Source of the DNA: Kushneria sinocarnis
Lineage (GTDB): Bacteria > Pseudomonadota > Gammaproteobacteria > Pseudomonadales > Halomonadaceae
Direction of reading: 5' to 3'
DNA: 64,000 nt
NCBI RefSeq assembly: GCF_003633775.1
Contig: NZ_RBIN01000007.1
Span: 124,001 to 188,000, forward strand
Positions 13,442 through 21,045 of this stretch are shown one piece after another; positions within the stretch are counted from its first letter, which is position 1, and each line of letters starts with the position of its first letter. Below the pieces are notes generated by a model. It saw nothing but the letters and a program-made list of their open reading frames with translations. It searched no databases and was not told the DNA's origin. The translations under genes and the position numbers were made by a program.

Positions 13442-14269
13442 ATGAATACTACCGCAATCACGCAGAACCAGCAAGCCACCATGTCGAGCCGCGAGATCGC
13501 GGAGTTGACCGGCAAGCGTCACGGCGATGTGATTCGCGACATTCGAGCCATGGTTACAGCTCTGGCTAGAACTGATTATGAGGATTCAGTCACGAGCTAT
13601 GACTGGTCGAATACCCCGGAAAAAGTCAGCGGGTTTTTGCGTCATCAGGAAAATCATGGAGTTACAGAAGAAAAGGATTCGCGAGGATATACCCAGTATT
13701 TTCTCCTCGACCGCTACCACACCGAGGTACTGGTCACCGGCTACGACGTGAAGCGCCGGGCCGCCGTCATCAGGCGCTGGCACGACCTCGAGACTGGCGC
13801 AGCCAAGCCGGTCGCCGAACTTGCCAACGTCCCTGCCACTATCGCTCTTGTCGAATGCGCTGCCAATCTCCTGCGCACATCCGACTCTGGCAAGGTCGTC
13901 ATGCTCCGCAAGGCTGGCCAGGCCGTGGGCGCTGATACCTCATTCCTGCCCGACTACACCGAGGACAGCGCCCCGGGCCACGTTGGCGCCATGGATACCG
14001 CCAGCCTGACCCAACTGCTGCGCGACCACGGCCTGAGCCATTCAGCGGCAGCCGTGAACCAGGCTCTCCACGATGCCGGGATCCTGGAGAGCCGTACCCG
14101 CAAGAGCAACAAGGGTGCTCTCAAGCATTTCTGGTGCCTTACCGACGCCGGCCAAAACTACGGCAAAAACGTCGTGAGCCCGCAGTCGCCGCGAGAGACG
14201 CAGCCGCATTACTACCGAGCCCATTTTACCGAACTGCTAGGCCTGATCGGGCTGGAGGGTGACCAATGA
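13442..14269 (+). CDS. rha: Rha-family regulator / antirepressor
   Basis: A 275-residue protein. The N-terminal Rha domain (about 12-120) shows the typical start SSREIAELTGKRHGDVIRDI and end GYTQYFLLDRYHTEVLVTGY, with RRAAVIRRWHDLE following. The C-terminal half (about 170-270) resembles antirepressor KilAC-type DNA-binding domains (LTQLLRDHGLSHSAAAVN, then FWCLTDAGQNYGKNV). Such proteins antagonise phage repressors or interfere with growth in IHF mutants. A strong AGGAGCTGAG site precedes it, and it overlaps the O-like gene (ATGA). Confidence 0.85.
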   Translation: MNTTAITQNQQATMSSREIAELTGKRHGDVIRDIRAMVTALARTDYEDSVTSYDWSNTPEKVSGFLRHQENHGVTEEKDSRGYTQYFLLDRYHTEVLVTGYDVKRRAAVIRRWHDLETGAAKPVAELANVPATIALVECAANLLRTSDSGKVVMLRKAGQAVGADTSFLPDYTEDSAPGHVGAMDTASLTQLLRDHGLSHSAAAVNQALHDAGILESRTRKSNKGALKHFWCLTDAGQNYGKNVVSPQSPRETQPHYYRAHFTELLGLIGLEGDQ

Positions 14270-15189
14270 GTACCGCTGAGAACGTTCACTACCTCCCGGG
14301 GCATGAGCCAAATCAAGAGGCCGATCAGAGTGCTGGCAGAGGGTCTGGTGCTCAACTCGAGGACGGTTACGTGCGAACAGCCAACGATATTGTCGAAGGC
14401 CTCATGAAGGCCCCTCTGACCAGCCGTGAGAGCCGAATTATCAGAGCAGTAGAGAGGGCCACATACGGATGGCAACGATCCTCTGCGCGCCTATCTCAGT
14501 CCGTTTTGGCAGAAATGACCGGGCTGACCGCCAAGCGATGCAGCGAAGCGGTAAACAGCCTGCTGAAGAAAAAGGTGCTGTTTCGAGACGGCGGTAGCCA
14601 ATCTCCTATCGGTATCAACACCCGTGTTTCGGAGTGGGATTTCAGCACCGAAAAATCCAAAAACGTCCCTAATTTGGCGCGCGATACAAATTGGGGTCAG
14701 AGTCCCCAAACTAGGGACGAAAAACGTCCGCAAAATAGGGACACAAATAAAGACAGGAAAGACAACACCCCCTCACTACGTTCGGGGGTGGGTGCATCGA
14801 AGGGGAAAACGGCTTCCGGATCCTCGACCGAATACACCGCAGATTTCGAAGCTGCCTGGTCGCTATATCCAAAACGTTCTGGATCAAATCCCAAGCGCGA
14901 AGCGTTCAAAGCCTGGAACGCTCGAATCTCGGAAGGTTTCAGCACTGATGACATGGTTGCCGGGCTCAAGCGCTACGCAGCCCATGTATCCGCCAAAGGC
15001 AACTGGGGCACCGAATTTGTCATGCAGGGCAAACGATTCTTTGGCCCGTCTGCCGAGTTTGAAACCGAGTGGGCTGTAGCCACCACGACTCCTGCCAGTG
15101 GGCGACAAACTCCGGGACGGCACTCAAATCTGCAGTCACCTGACACGTCGAATCTGGTCAAGCGAGGAGATGGCACCTATGAGTTCTGA
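14266..15189 (+). CDS. Lambda O-like replication initiator
   Basis: A 307-residue protein. The N-terminal domain (about 35-110: DGYVRTANDIVEGLMKAPLT, then LSQSVLAEMTGLTAKRCSEAV) matches the phage replication protein O winged-helix family. A Ser/Asn/Lys-rich linker (about 130-190) follows, then a DnaT-like C-terminal domain (AWSLYPKR ... AFKAWNAR). The linker DNA carries four iteron-like repeats. The product would bind the origin and recruit the DnaC-like loader encoded next. Confidence 0.88.
   Translation: MSTAENVHYLPGHEPNQEADQSAGRGSGAQLEDGYVRTANDIVEGLMKAPLTSRESRIIRAVERATYGWQRSSARLSQSVLAEMTGLTAKRCSEAVNSLLKKKVLFRDGGSQSPIGINTRVSEWDFSTEKSKNVPNLARDTNWGQSPQTRDEKRPQNRDTNKDRKDNTPSLRSGVGASKGKTASGSSTEYTADFEAAWSLYPKRSGSNPKREAFKAWNARISEGFSTDDMVAGLKRYAAHVSAKGNWGTEFVMQGKRFFGPSAEFETEWAVATTTPASGRQTPGRHSNLQSPDTSNLVKRGDGTYEF
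14665..14742. other. Replication origin iterons inside the O-like gene
   Basis: Three clear copies of a 13-mer fit (C/G)CAAA(N)TAGGGAC: 14,665-14,677 (inverted), 14,706-14,718 and 14,730-14,742. A degenerate copy, ACAAATTGGGGTC, lies at 14,686-14,698. Centres are 20-24 bases apart and an A-rich tract follows at 14,743-14,765. Lambda also keeps its iterons and AT-rich unwinding region inside gene O. Confidence 0.75.
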
Positions 15190-15976
15190 AAACATCCTGA
15201 GCATGCTGGGTGCGAGTGAGTCGAAGATGGTCAACTGCGAAATTCATGGCCAGTACGAATCCACTCACTTCGTTCTCTCAAATCGTGAGTTCTGGTCAGG
15301 CTGCCCTTCATGCGCCGAGGAAAAGGCAGAGCGTGAAAGGGGTGAGCAACTCAGGGCCGAGCAAGAAGCGTATTACCGTAAGCGCACGCAAGACATGCTG
15401 GGCTATGCCTGCATACCGCCACGCTTTGCTGACAAAACGTTTGATTCGTACCGTGCAGAAACCGATCAGCAGCAGCGCTATAAACAAAAATGCCAGGCCT
15501 ACGCTGATGAGTTCGTTGAGAACCTGAATCAGGGCGAAGGAATGCTCATGCTGGGCGATCCCGGTACCGGCAAAACCCATCTGGCAGTGGCTGTGCTCAA
15601 CGAGATTATTCGATCGCACGGCATTGGAGGCGTCTACACAACAGCTGCTCGCATGTATCGACGCATCAAGGATACATACAGCTCGCGAGAGGAAACCGAG
15701 TCTCAGGCCATCGCAGCATTTACCAAGCCCAGCCTGCTGGTACTGGACGAGATCGGCGTTTCTTTCGGAAGTGATGCTGAGCTGAACTATTTGTTCGACG
15801 TAATGAACGAGCGCTACGAGCAGTGCCTGCCGACCATCGTGGTTTCAAACGTTCAGCCCGAAGAGATCGGGAAGTGGATGGGCGATCGTGTTGTAGACCG
15901 GTTGCGCGAGTGCAGCAAGATGATGGTTTTCAACTGGGAGTCAGCGCGCAAGGGAATCGGAAGGGGTGAGTCATGA
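15179..15976 (+). CDS. DnaC-like helicase loader
   Basis: A 265-residue AAA+ protein with Walker A GDPGTGKT (126-133), Walker B LLVLDEIG (about 183-190) and an N-terminal zinc-binding region (C20, H23, C42-xx-C45), as in DnaC/DnaI-type loaders. It would load host DnaB at the origin. GAGGAG precedes the ATG nine bases away; the start overlaps the O-like gene by 11 bases. Confidence 0.9.
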   Translation: MSSENILSMLGASESKMVNCEIHGQYESTHFVLSNREFWSGCPSCAEEKAERERGEQLRAEQEAYYRKRTQDMLGYACIPPRFADKTFDSYRAETDQQQRYKQKCQAYADEFVENLNQGEGMLMLGDPGTGKTHLAVAVLNEIIRSHGIGGVYTTAARMYRRIKDTYSSREETESQAIAAFTKPSLLVLDEIGVSFGSDAELNYLFDVMNERYEQCLPTIVVSNVQPEEIGKWMGDRVVDRLRECSKMMVFNWESARKGIGRGES

Positions 15977-16284
15977 AATTAAAGCCTGCATGGTCTGAAG
16001 AACAAGAGCAGTTTCTTCGTGATCACTACGGAAGTCTTTCCCCGCATGAGATTTGCCAGTCCATGCCAGAGCCGAAAAAGAGCTATTCGGCTGTCATTAC
16101 CAGAGCCGGAAAGCTGGGTTTGTCAGATCCGAATGCCAACAAGCGAAGTTATGCAGACAGAGATCAATTCTATATGGCAGCAGTATGCCGGCTTACTACC
16201 AGCTTGTTCCGCGACTACGCCACGGCCCCTCAGCGGTATGTCATGGCGAAGCGTGAGCCGGAAAGCGTTGGAGGTGCCGCATGA
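15973..16284 (+). CDS. Small Myb/SANT-like helix-turn-helix protein
   Basis: A 103-residue protein whose first 50 residues (WSEEQEQFLRDHYGSLSPHE ... VITRAGKLGL) form a tri-helical Myb/SANT-like fold with conserved Trp. It is probably a small DNA-binding protein. A similar domain occurs in the gene at 17,493. Coupled to its neighbours by ATGA overlaps. Confidence 0.65.
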   Translation: MKLKPAWSEEQEQFLRDHYGSLSPHEICQSMPEPKKSYSAVITRAGKLGLSDPNANKRSYADRDQFYMAAVCRLTTSLFRDYATAPQRYVMAKREPESVGGAA

Positions 16285-16961
16285 TTCAACTGCTCAATAT
16301 GGATTGCATGGATTACATGCGGAGCCAACCCGATGACTCTTTCGACCTAGCTATCGTAGATCCTCCCTACTTTGAGGGGCCCAACAAGCCTGGTTTCTAC
16401 CGAAACGGAGAATTCAGTAGCACGTTGGTGCCTGCTGGGAAATATGGCGCGTTGAAACATTGGGAGGTTCCAGCGAACGAATACTTCGCAGAGCTAAAGA
16501 GGGTGTCGCGCCACCGAATTATTTGGGGCGCAAACCATTTCTGCGATCGCTTCGACGCAAGCGGGCCGGGATGGATTGTCTGGGATAAAGAGAATGGGGC
16601 AAGTTCGTTTGCAGACGCTGAACTGGCCAGCAGCACCTTTGATAAGGCGGTTCGTGTTTTTCGGTACCGTTGGAACGGCATGATTCAAGGGTCGCATGGC
16701 AATAAGCGCTTGAACGAGAAGCGCATCCATCCAACACAGAAGCCCGTAAAGCTCTACGAATGGATGCTCGCCAATTACTCCAAGCCCGGCCAACGCATCC
16801 TCGATACCCACCTAGGTAGCGCGTCAAGCGCTATTGCAGCGCATTACTTTGGCTGCGATTTCGTTGGCACTGAGCTTGATGCCGACTATTTCGCCACTGC
16901 CAAGGCTCGTTTCAATCGCGAAACGAGCCAGATCGACATGTTCGCCGGAGGTGCCGCATGA
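16281..16961 (+). CDS. DNA (adenine-N6/cytosine-N4) methyltransferase
   Basis: A 226-residue methyltransferase of the beta-class order: catalytic DPPY at 27-30 precedes the SAM-binding segment near LDTHLGSASSAIAAHYFGC (about 177-196). The linker HPTQKPVKLYEWML is diagnostic of the N6/N4 methylase family. No restriction partner is adjacent, so it likely methylates phage or host DNA for protection or regulation. The target sequence is unknown. Confidence 0.9.
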   Translation: MIQLLNMDCMDYMRSQPDDSFDLAIVDPPYFEGPNKPGFYRNGEFSSTLVPAGKYGALKHWEVPANEYFAELKRVSRHRIIWGANHFCDRFDASGPGWIVWDKENGASSFADAELASSTFDKAVRVFRYRWNGMIQGSHGNKRLNEKRIHPTQKPVKLYEWMLANYSKPGQRILDTHLGSASSAIAAHYFGCDFVGTELDADYFATAKARFNRETSQIDMFAGGAA

Positions 16962-17203
16962 CAGTCCACGACATTCGCCATCTCAAATTGCCTGACGCGG
17001 TACTCAATGTGCTGCGCCGCATCGCTGATCCGTCGATCGAAGAGATTGCGCATGAGGTCGAGAGCAACGGCGGCGGCCGGCACGACCTGCAGGCTCTGCT
17101 TGGCGCCATCTGCATTCTGGAAAACCGTGGTTACTACATCGTCGAGCATGACGACCTCGACGGCATCCGTTATGAACTGGTCGAGCCGGAGCTTTCAGCA
17201 TGA
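16958..17203 (+). CDS. Small winged-helix-like protein, 81 aa
   Basis: The pattern PDAVLNVLRRIADPSIEEIA ... LLGAICILENRGYYIVE suggests a winged-helix fold. Coupled by ATGA overlaps on both sides. Function unknown; one of several small DNA-binding-like products in this operon. Confidence 0.6.
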   Translation: MTVHDIRHLKLPDAVLNVLRRIADPSIEEIAHEVESNGGGRHDLQALLGAICILENRGYYIVEHDDLDGIRYELVEPELSA

Positions 17204-17496
17204 CTACAGCAACAGCAACACGCCGTCACCGGCTCGACAACGCCAATAGCCAGCTGAGCCGCACGTTTATCGTGCTGCGAGACGCAGATAGGTGGTTAGT
17301 GCTTCACGAGATCGCTGAGGCCATCTTGGAGCGCTTCGATAAGCTCGACAGTCATGCGGCGATCAGTGCGCGGATCCGCGATCTGCGAGCCAAAGGTTGC
17401 ACGATCTATCGGCGTGACCATCGCCCGGAGATTAAAGGGGTTCGTCCGGCAGAATATCGTTTGATCAGCATTGAGAATGGCGAGGTGTCGGCATGA
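17200..17496 (+). CDS. Winged-helix domain protein, 98 aa
   Basis: LVLHEIAEAILERFDKLDSH, then AAISARIRDLRAKGCTIYRR and AEYRLI make a typical winged helix-turn-helix with a beta-hairpin wing, as in phage proteins that choose between DNA states. No effector domain is present. Confidence 0.65.
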   Translation: MTTATATRRHRLDNANSQLSRTFIVLRDADRWLVLHEIAEAILERFDKLDSHAAISARIRDLRAKGCTIYRRDHRPEIKGVRPAEYRLISIENGEVSA

Positions 17497-17882
17497 GTTA
17501 CGGGCGAGAGTGGACTACCACGGAGATGGCATACATCAGAACCCATTATGGGTATATGCCGACACGCGAGATTGCCAAGAAAATCAACCGCACACCATGG
17601 CGTGTGAAAGCGGTAGCGAGCGAGATGGGGCTCAAGCACCCGCTGTGGAATTCCGGGCTGCGCATCGAGCGGTTCGAGCGGGAAACCGGCAAAAACGTCG
17701 ATCAACATGCTATCGAATACCGTGACAGGCAACTGGCACGGCGTGATCTGGCAGGAGTAATGGGCGTATCTGTCGAGACGCTGAAGAAATTCGTGTCGGC
17801 AGAGATCTGGCAGTCATGGCCCAAGGCCACTCTGGCACACAAGCGGCGCTGCAAAGAGCGCAGCAGCGGGGTGGCAGCATGA
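17493..17882 (+). CDS. Helix-turn-helix protein with SANT-like start
   Basis: A 129-residue basic protein. The first part (WTTTEMAYIRTHYGYMPTRE ... WRVKAVASEMGL) is a SANT/homeodomain-like HTH. The second (LARRDLAGVMGVSVETLKKF) is another HTH. Likely DNA-binding. Overlaps the LysR-like gene by ATGA. Confidence 0.6.
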   Translation: MSYGREWTTTEMAYIRTHYGYMPTREIAKKINRTPWRVKAVASEMGLKHPLWNSGLRIERFERETGKNVDQHAIEYRDRQLARRDLAGVMGVSVETLKKFVSAEIWQSWPKATLAHKRRCKERSSGVAA

Positions 17883-18163
17883 ACCTGACGATCCGTCATT
17901 ATCGTTGTGTCGTGGCTCTTGCTGATACACGCAACTATCACCGTGCTGCTGAAATGCACGGGATCAGTCACACGAACATTTGCGCTGTTATCAAGCGCGT
18001 TTCAGAGATGACCGGGCTGGTGCTGTTCAGGCGAGATGGTAACAGGATGGAGGTGACCGACGAGGGCGCTATGTTCGTCGCTGCTGCGAGAGACATCGTC
18101 GAGTCACACGATGACATGCTGGCCCACTATGGGATTGGCAAAAAGCAAACGGTGGCGGCATGA
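17879..18163 (+). CDS. LysR-type DNA-binding domain without effector domain
   Basis: At 94 residues this is only the LysR-family HTH (FxxV-ADT--YHRAAEMHGISHTNICAVIKRV then LVLFRRDGNRMEVTDEGAMF), including the typical linker helix. The ligand-binding domain of normal LysR proteins (about 300 aa) is absent, yet the gene has clean start and stop couplings with both neighbours, so it looks like a genuine short regulator rather than a truncation. Confidence 0.75.
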   Translation: MNLTIRHYRCVVALADTRNYHRAAEMHGISHTNICAVIKRVSEMTGLVLFRRDGNRMEVTDEGAMFVAAARDIVESHDDMLAHYGIGKKQTVAA

Positions 18164-18576
18164 GCAAAACAATCAGCCGCGTAATCGAGTCACCATCGCA
18201 AACAGCATCGGCCCTTCAGTGGGCCGATCAGATGATCTCCCGGGGGCTGGAAGGCGGCCCCGTTAAAGTGACGCTGGGGAGGCATGAAGACCAGCGCACG
18301 AACCAGATGAATCGCCTGATGTGGGCGTTGCTGACCGATCTGTCAGAGCAGGTGGTGTGGCATGGCATCAAGCTCAGCCCGGAAGAGTGGAAAGACCTGA
18401 CAACAGCATCGCTCAAGCATCAAAAGGCGGTGCCCGGAATGGATGGCGGTTTTGTCATGGTCGGCGGTCGCACATCAAAGATGACCAAACGCGAGCACTC
18501 GGATCTGATCGAATGTTTATATGCGTTCGGCGGAGAACAGGGAGTGCAGTGGTCTGATCCGGCACTGAAGCAGTGA
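18160..18576 (+). CDS. ninB: NinB/Orf recombination mediator
   Basis: A 138-residue NinB homologue: QMNRLMWALLTDLSEQV, LSPEEWKDLTTASLK and GGRTSKMTKREHSDLIECLY are family landmarks. Lambda Orf/NinB binds ssDNA and SSB and replaces RecFOR functions in phage recombination. Full length for the family. Confidence 0.92.
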   Translation: MSKTISRVIESPSQTASALQWADQMISRGLEGGPVKVTLGRHEDQRTNQMNRLMWALLTDLSEQVVWHGIKLSPEEWKDLTTASLKHQKAVPGMDGGFVMVGGRTSKMTKREHSDLIECLYAFGGEQGVQWSDPALKQ

Positions 18577-18599
18577 GCTGAATATCGCGAGGTTGCGCA

Positions 18600-18917
18600 A
18601 TGAAGCCGCACCACAACGAAAATTATCTTAAGTGGGTTCGCAGCCTCCCTTGCATCATGTGTGGGGCGCCCGAGTCTGAACTTCGTCAAGCCGTCGGATT
18701 GGCTGGGGTATCTGGAAACGTTGGAGCTCAATATTCAATTCCTTACTGCAATAAATGTCATGAAAGAATAGCCGTTAATAATTCGGTGGATAAAGTCCAA
18801 TACGACCATTACTACAAAATCACTGCCTCGGCAATTTGGGAGTTTGGCGCTGATAGCCATATAGGGCAGGTTTTGTCAGAAAGCAGGAGAAGAGTCAGAT
18901 CTCTGGAGCCTTTATGA
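18600..18917 (+). CDS. Zinc-binding, degenerate HNH-like protein
   Basis: A 105-residue protein starting NYLKWVRSLPCIMCGAP, as in the DUF968/HNH-type phage nucleases, with a second pair CNKCHERI. The usual His-rich catalytic segment between the pairs is missing, so nuclease activity is doubtful. Base composition becomes AT-rich from here to about 19,440, unlike the flanking genes. Confidence 0.55.
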   Translation: MKPHHNENYLKWVRSLPCIMCGAPESELRQAVGLAGVSGNVGAQYSIPYCNKCHERIAVNNSVDKVQYDHYYKITASAIWEFGADSHIGQVLSESRRRVRSLEPL

Positions 18918-19450
18918 ATAACATAGACATTATTGAATGGAAAAGCAGGATTGAGGGGATTGTTTATGGTATATGCCCGACATCCAAAAAAATGGGAATC
19001 CATGAGGACATGGTTCAGGACGGTTATATCGGTTTACTTGATGCGTGTAAAAAGTATGACGAATCTGGTGGTGCCAGCTTCAAGAATTACGCTTATATAA
19101 GAATTGCTGGAGAAATTAGAGATGGTATGAGAAGTAGGGATTGGAGTATAAGGAGAACAAAAGACAGCGAGAAAGTATTCTCAGAGATGAAAAATATAGA
19201 AGAAATTGAATATAACCCGTGTTATAGTTTTGATTATGAAATGTATTGCGATGCTGAAATTACAGTCAAAAAAATTGTAGAAAAATCAGGGTTAACCAGT
19301 GGCCAAAAAATATCTATCGACTCTTTTCTTGAAAATGACGGAGCTGTAAGGCTTGACGGGAAATCTTATTCCTCTTCATCTCAGTTATTAAAAGGAGCTT
19401 TTGATAAAATCAGGTCCAGCATTTTTAAGACAGGGGTTGCTAATGCTTGA
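18914..19450 (+). CDS. Phage-encoded sigma-70 family factor
   Basis: A 178-residue protein. Residues about 28-80 (EDMVQDGYIGLLDACKKYDE, then ASFKNYAYIRIAGEIRDGMR) match sigma region 2, close to the FliA/SigB group, including the segment that binds the RNA polymerase clamp and the -10 element. A convincing region 4 is not seen; the C-terminus is short and Ser-rich. The gene is clearly more AT-rich than its neighbours, suggesting recent acquisition. It could redirect host RNA polymerase to phage promoters or compete with host sigma factors. Confidence 0.75.
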   Translation: MNNIDIIEWKSRIEGIVYGICPTSKKMGIHEDMVQDGYIGLLDACKKYDESGGASFKNYAYIRIAGEIRDGMRSRDWSIRRTKDSEKVFSEMKNIEEIEYNPCYSFDYEMYCDAEITVKKIVEKSGLTSGQKISIDSFLENDGAVRLDGKSYSSSSQLLKGAFDKIRSSIFKTGVANA

Positions 19451-19739
19451 GCAACGATCTCAGCCTGTCAGGGACAGGAAATGGCTGTCAGCCGTGCATC
19501 AAATCGAATCATGCGTTCTGTGCGGCTCATACGGCATACAAGCGGCGCACAGGGATGAAGGCAAGGCGATGGGCCGCAAACAGGACGACGCGCTCACAGC
19601 GGCTCTGTGCCCTGAATGTCACTACGAGCTGGGCAACGGCAAACATCTTAGTCGCGAGCAGCGCAGAGCGGAGATGGACCGGGCCATTGTGCTGACGCTG
19701 CAGCAGTTGGTGCGCCGTGGTCTTGTGGGAGGTAAATGA
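19443..19739 (+). CDS. HNH/Ref-type nuclease-like protein
   Basis: A 98-residue protein with two zinc-binding pairs (CVLCG and CPECH) separated by IQAAHRDEGKAMGRK, a pattern of small HNH-fold phage recombination nucleases such as Ref/DUF1364. AGGGG precedes the ATG, which overlaps the sigma-factor stop. It may act with NinB and RusA in recombination. Confidence 0.7.
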   Translation: MLEQRSQPVRDRKWLSAVHQIESCVLCGSYGIQAAHRDEGKAMGRKQDDALTAALCPECHYELGNGKHLSREQRRAEMDRAIVLTLQQLVRRGLVGGK

Positions 19740-20131
19740 TGAGAACACTACAGGTATTTGTTCCGGTTATGCCGAGATCGACCAATGCCACGTATGCGGG
19801 CACGCACTGGGGCAAGCGTCAGAAAGAAGCGCGTCAGGTGCATGATGCTGTTCTTAAAGCCATTGGTGAGGATCCGAGAGAGCTGACGCCATTCTTCAAT
19901 CCGGTACATATCTCGATTACACCGTGCCTGGGGAAAGGCGTTCGGCGTAGAGACGTCAGCAACTACTCGCATGCATACAAGCTGATCGAAGACGGTCTGA
20001 TTCACTCCGGCATGCTGACTGGCGATGAGTCTGACAAAGTGCTGTCGATGCAGATCAATGCACCCATTATTGACCGTGAGTCGGAAACGGGATTCATTGT
20101 TGTCGTGACAGAAGACAAGGCGGCGGCATGA
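19736..20131 (+). CDS. rusA: RusA-family Holliday junction resolvase
   Basis: A 131-residue protein with PRSTNATYAGTHWGKR at the N-terminus and the RusA catalytic signature RRRDVSNYSHAYKLIEDGLI ... GDESDKV, where conserved Asp residues bind magnesium. It cleaves Holliday junctions in late recombination. Coupled to the upstream HNH gene by ATGA. Confidence 0.88.
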   Translation: MMRTLQVFVPVMPRSTNATYAGTHWGKRQKEARQVHDAVLKAIGEDPRELTPFFNPVHISITPCLGKGVRRRDVSNYSHAYKLIEDGLIHSGMLTGDESDKVLSMQINAPIIDRESETGFIVVVTEDKAAA

Positions 20132-20313
20132 AATGGCAAAAACTCAGTGATTATCATGCTGTAAGCGAGTGCGGTCGCTTTAAGTTGAGCTTTACGCATC
20201 ATCATCAAACGTCGCTTTATACGCTCTGGCATGGCGGCGACTGTGTTAAAATATCGCACGATAAGCGCGAGATTGAGCGGGCGGCAAATCAGCGGGCGGA
20301 GGTGCAGTCATGA
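20128..20313 (+). CDS. Small hypothetical protein, 61 aa
   Basis: A His-rich, beta-hairpin-like product (YHAVSECGRFKLSFTHHHQT) resembling small phage proteins next to rusA. ATGA overlaps on both sides. Function unknown. Confidence 0.6.
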   Translation: MKWQKLSDYHAVSECGRFKLSFTHHHQTSLYTLWHGGDCVKISHDKREIERAANQRAEVQS

Positions 20314-20921
20314 TAGTCAATGATCCGATCGAGGCGGTGATGCGTGCTCTTGATTCTGGGGTGCGCACTCAATCCATGGCTGACCTCGAAGAGGCTGGAT
20401 GCAAAGTCCAGACATCAGGCTCACGTGGTGCCGGCGCGTCGCACAATGAGCAGTATTCGCGTGTGTTTGGTCATATCCGAAGAATGGAAGATGAGCGCCC
20501 GGAACAAGCCGCGACACTGTATACGCTATGCGCACCGGAGGCAGAGGAGAGCAATCGCTGGATTGACCTGATGCATGCCCGTGTTGTCGAGTTGATGCAA
20601 CAGATTATTACCAATTGGTCGAATCTGAGACAGAGAAAAACCGACCGAATTGAGTGGCTGGCATTTGCTGCAATCATTGAGCGCCGGGCGGATCTTGACG
20701 ATGTGAAGCCGGACTGGGGCGCTGAACGAATCGCCTTTTATCTCGCAGAGTTTCATGGTGTGAACATCCCGGTCAATCAGTGGAAGCGGGACTGGGAGGC
20801 TTACTGGGTCGCTGCAAAATCGGCTTTGAAAGAGGCGGAATATCAGGCAACGGATCCGGTCTACAAGATCATAAAGGAAGAAAATCGAAAAAACCGGGAA
20901 TTTTTTGATATTGCCGCTTGA
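20310..20921 (+). CDS. Unknown protein in the late-regulator (Q) position
   Basis: A 203-residue helical protein ending in a basic, Asn-rich tail. No family is recognised. It is the last gene of the right operon; a sigma-70-like promoter overlaps its end, and a terminator then separates it from the lysis genes. That is where lambdoid phages keep the Q antiterminator. The proposal that it is a late regulator rests on position only. Confidence 0.6.
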   Translation: MIVNDPIEAVMRALDSGVRTQSMADLEEAGCKVQTSGSRGAGASHNEQYSRVFGHIRRMEDERPEQAATLYTLCAPEAEESNRWIDLMHARVVELMQQIITNWSNLRQRKTDRIEWLAFAAIIERRADLDDVKPDWGAERIAFYLAEFHGVNIPVNQWKRDWEAYWVAAKSALKEAEYQATDPVYKIIKEENRKNREFFDIAA

Positions 20922-20946
20922 AAAAATGTCGAGTAAATATTAGAGT
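20918..20946 (+). promoter_or_regulatory. Candidate late promoter (pR'-like)
   Basis: TTGAAA, 17-base spacer, TAGAGT, followed about 60 bases later by a terminator (21,004-21,029) and then the lysis genes. The order matches the lambda pR'-tR' late leader. Confidence 0.45.
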
Positions 20947-21003
20947 TATTTCTAGAATGGCGCAGAAAACTGAGACATCGGCGCCAACAAGTTAAAACAT
21001 CAA

Positions 21004-21029
21004 AGCCTCGGCAACCGCCGGGGCTTTTT
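21004..21029 (+). terminator. Rho-independent terminator before lysis genes
   Basis: AGCCTCGGC-4 nt-GCCGGGGCT with one T-G pair, followed by a T-run. It separates the right early operon from the late operon. Confidence 0.85.
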
Positions 21030-21045
21030 GCGTTCGGGAGGGCGT

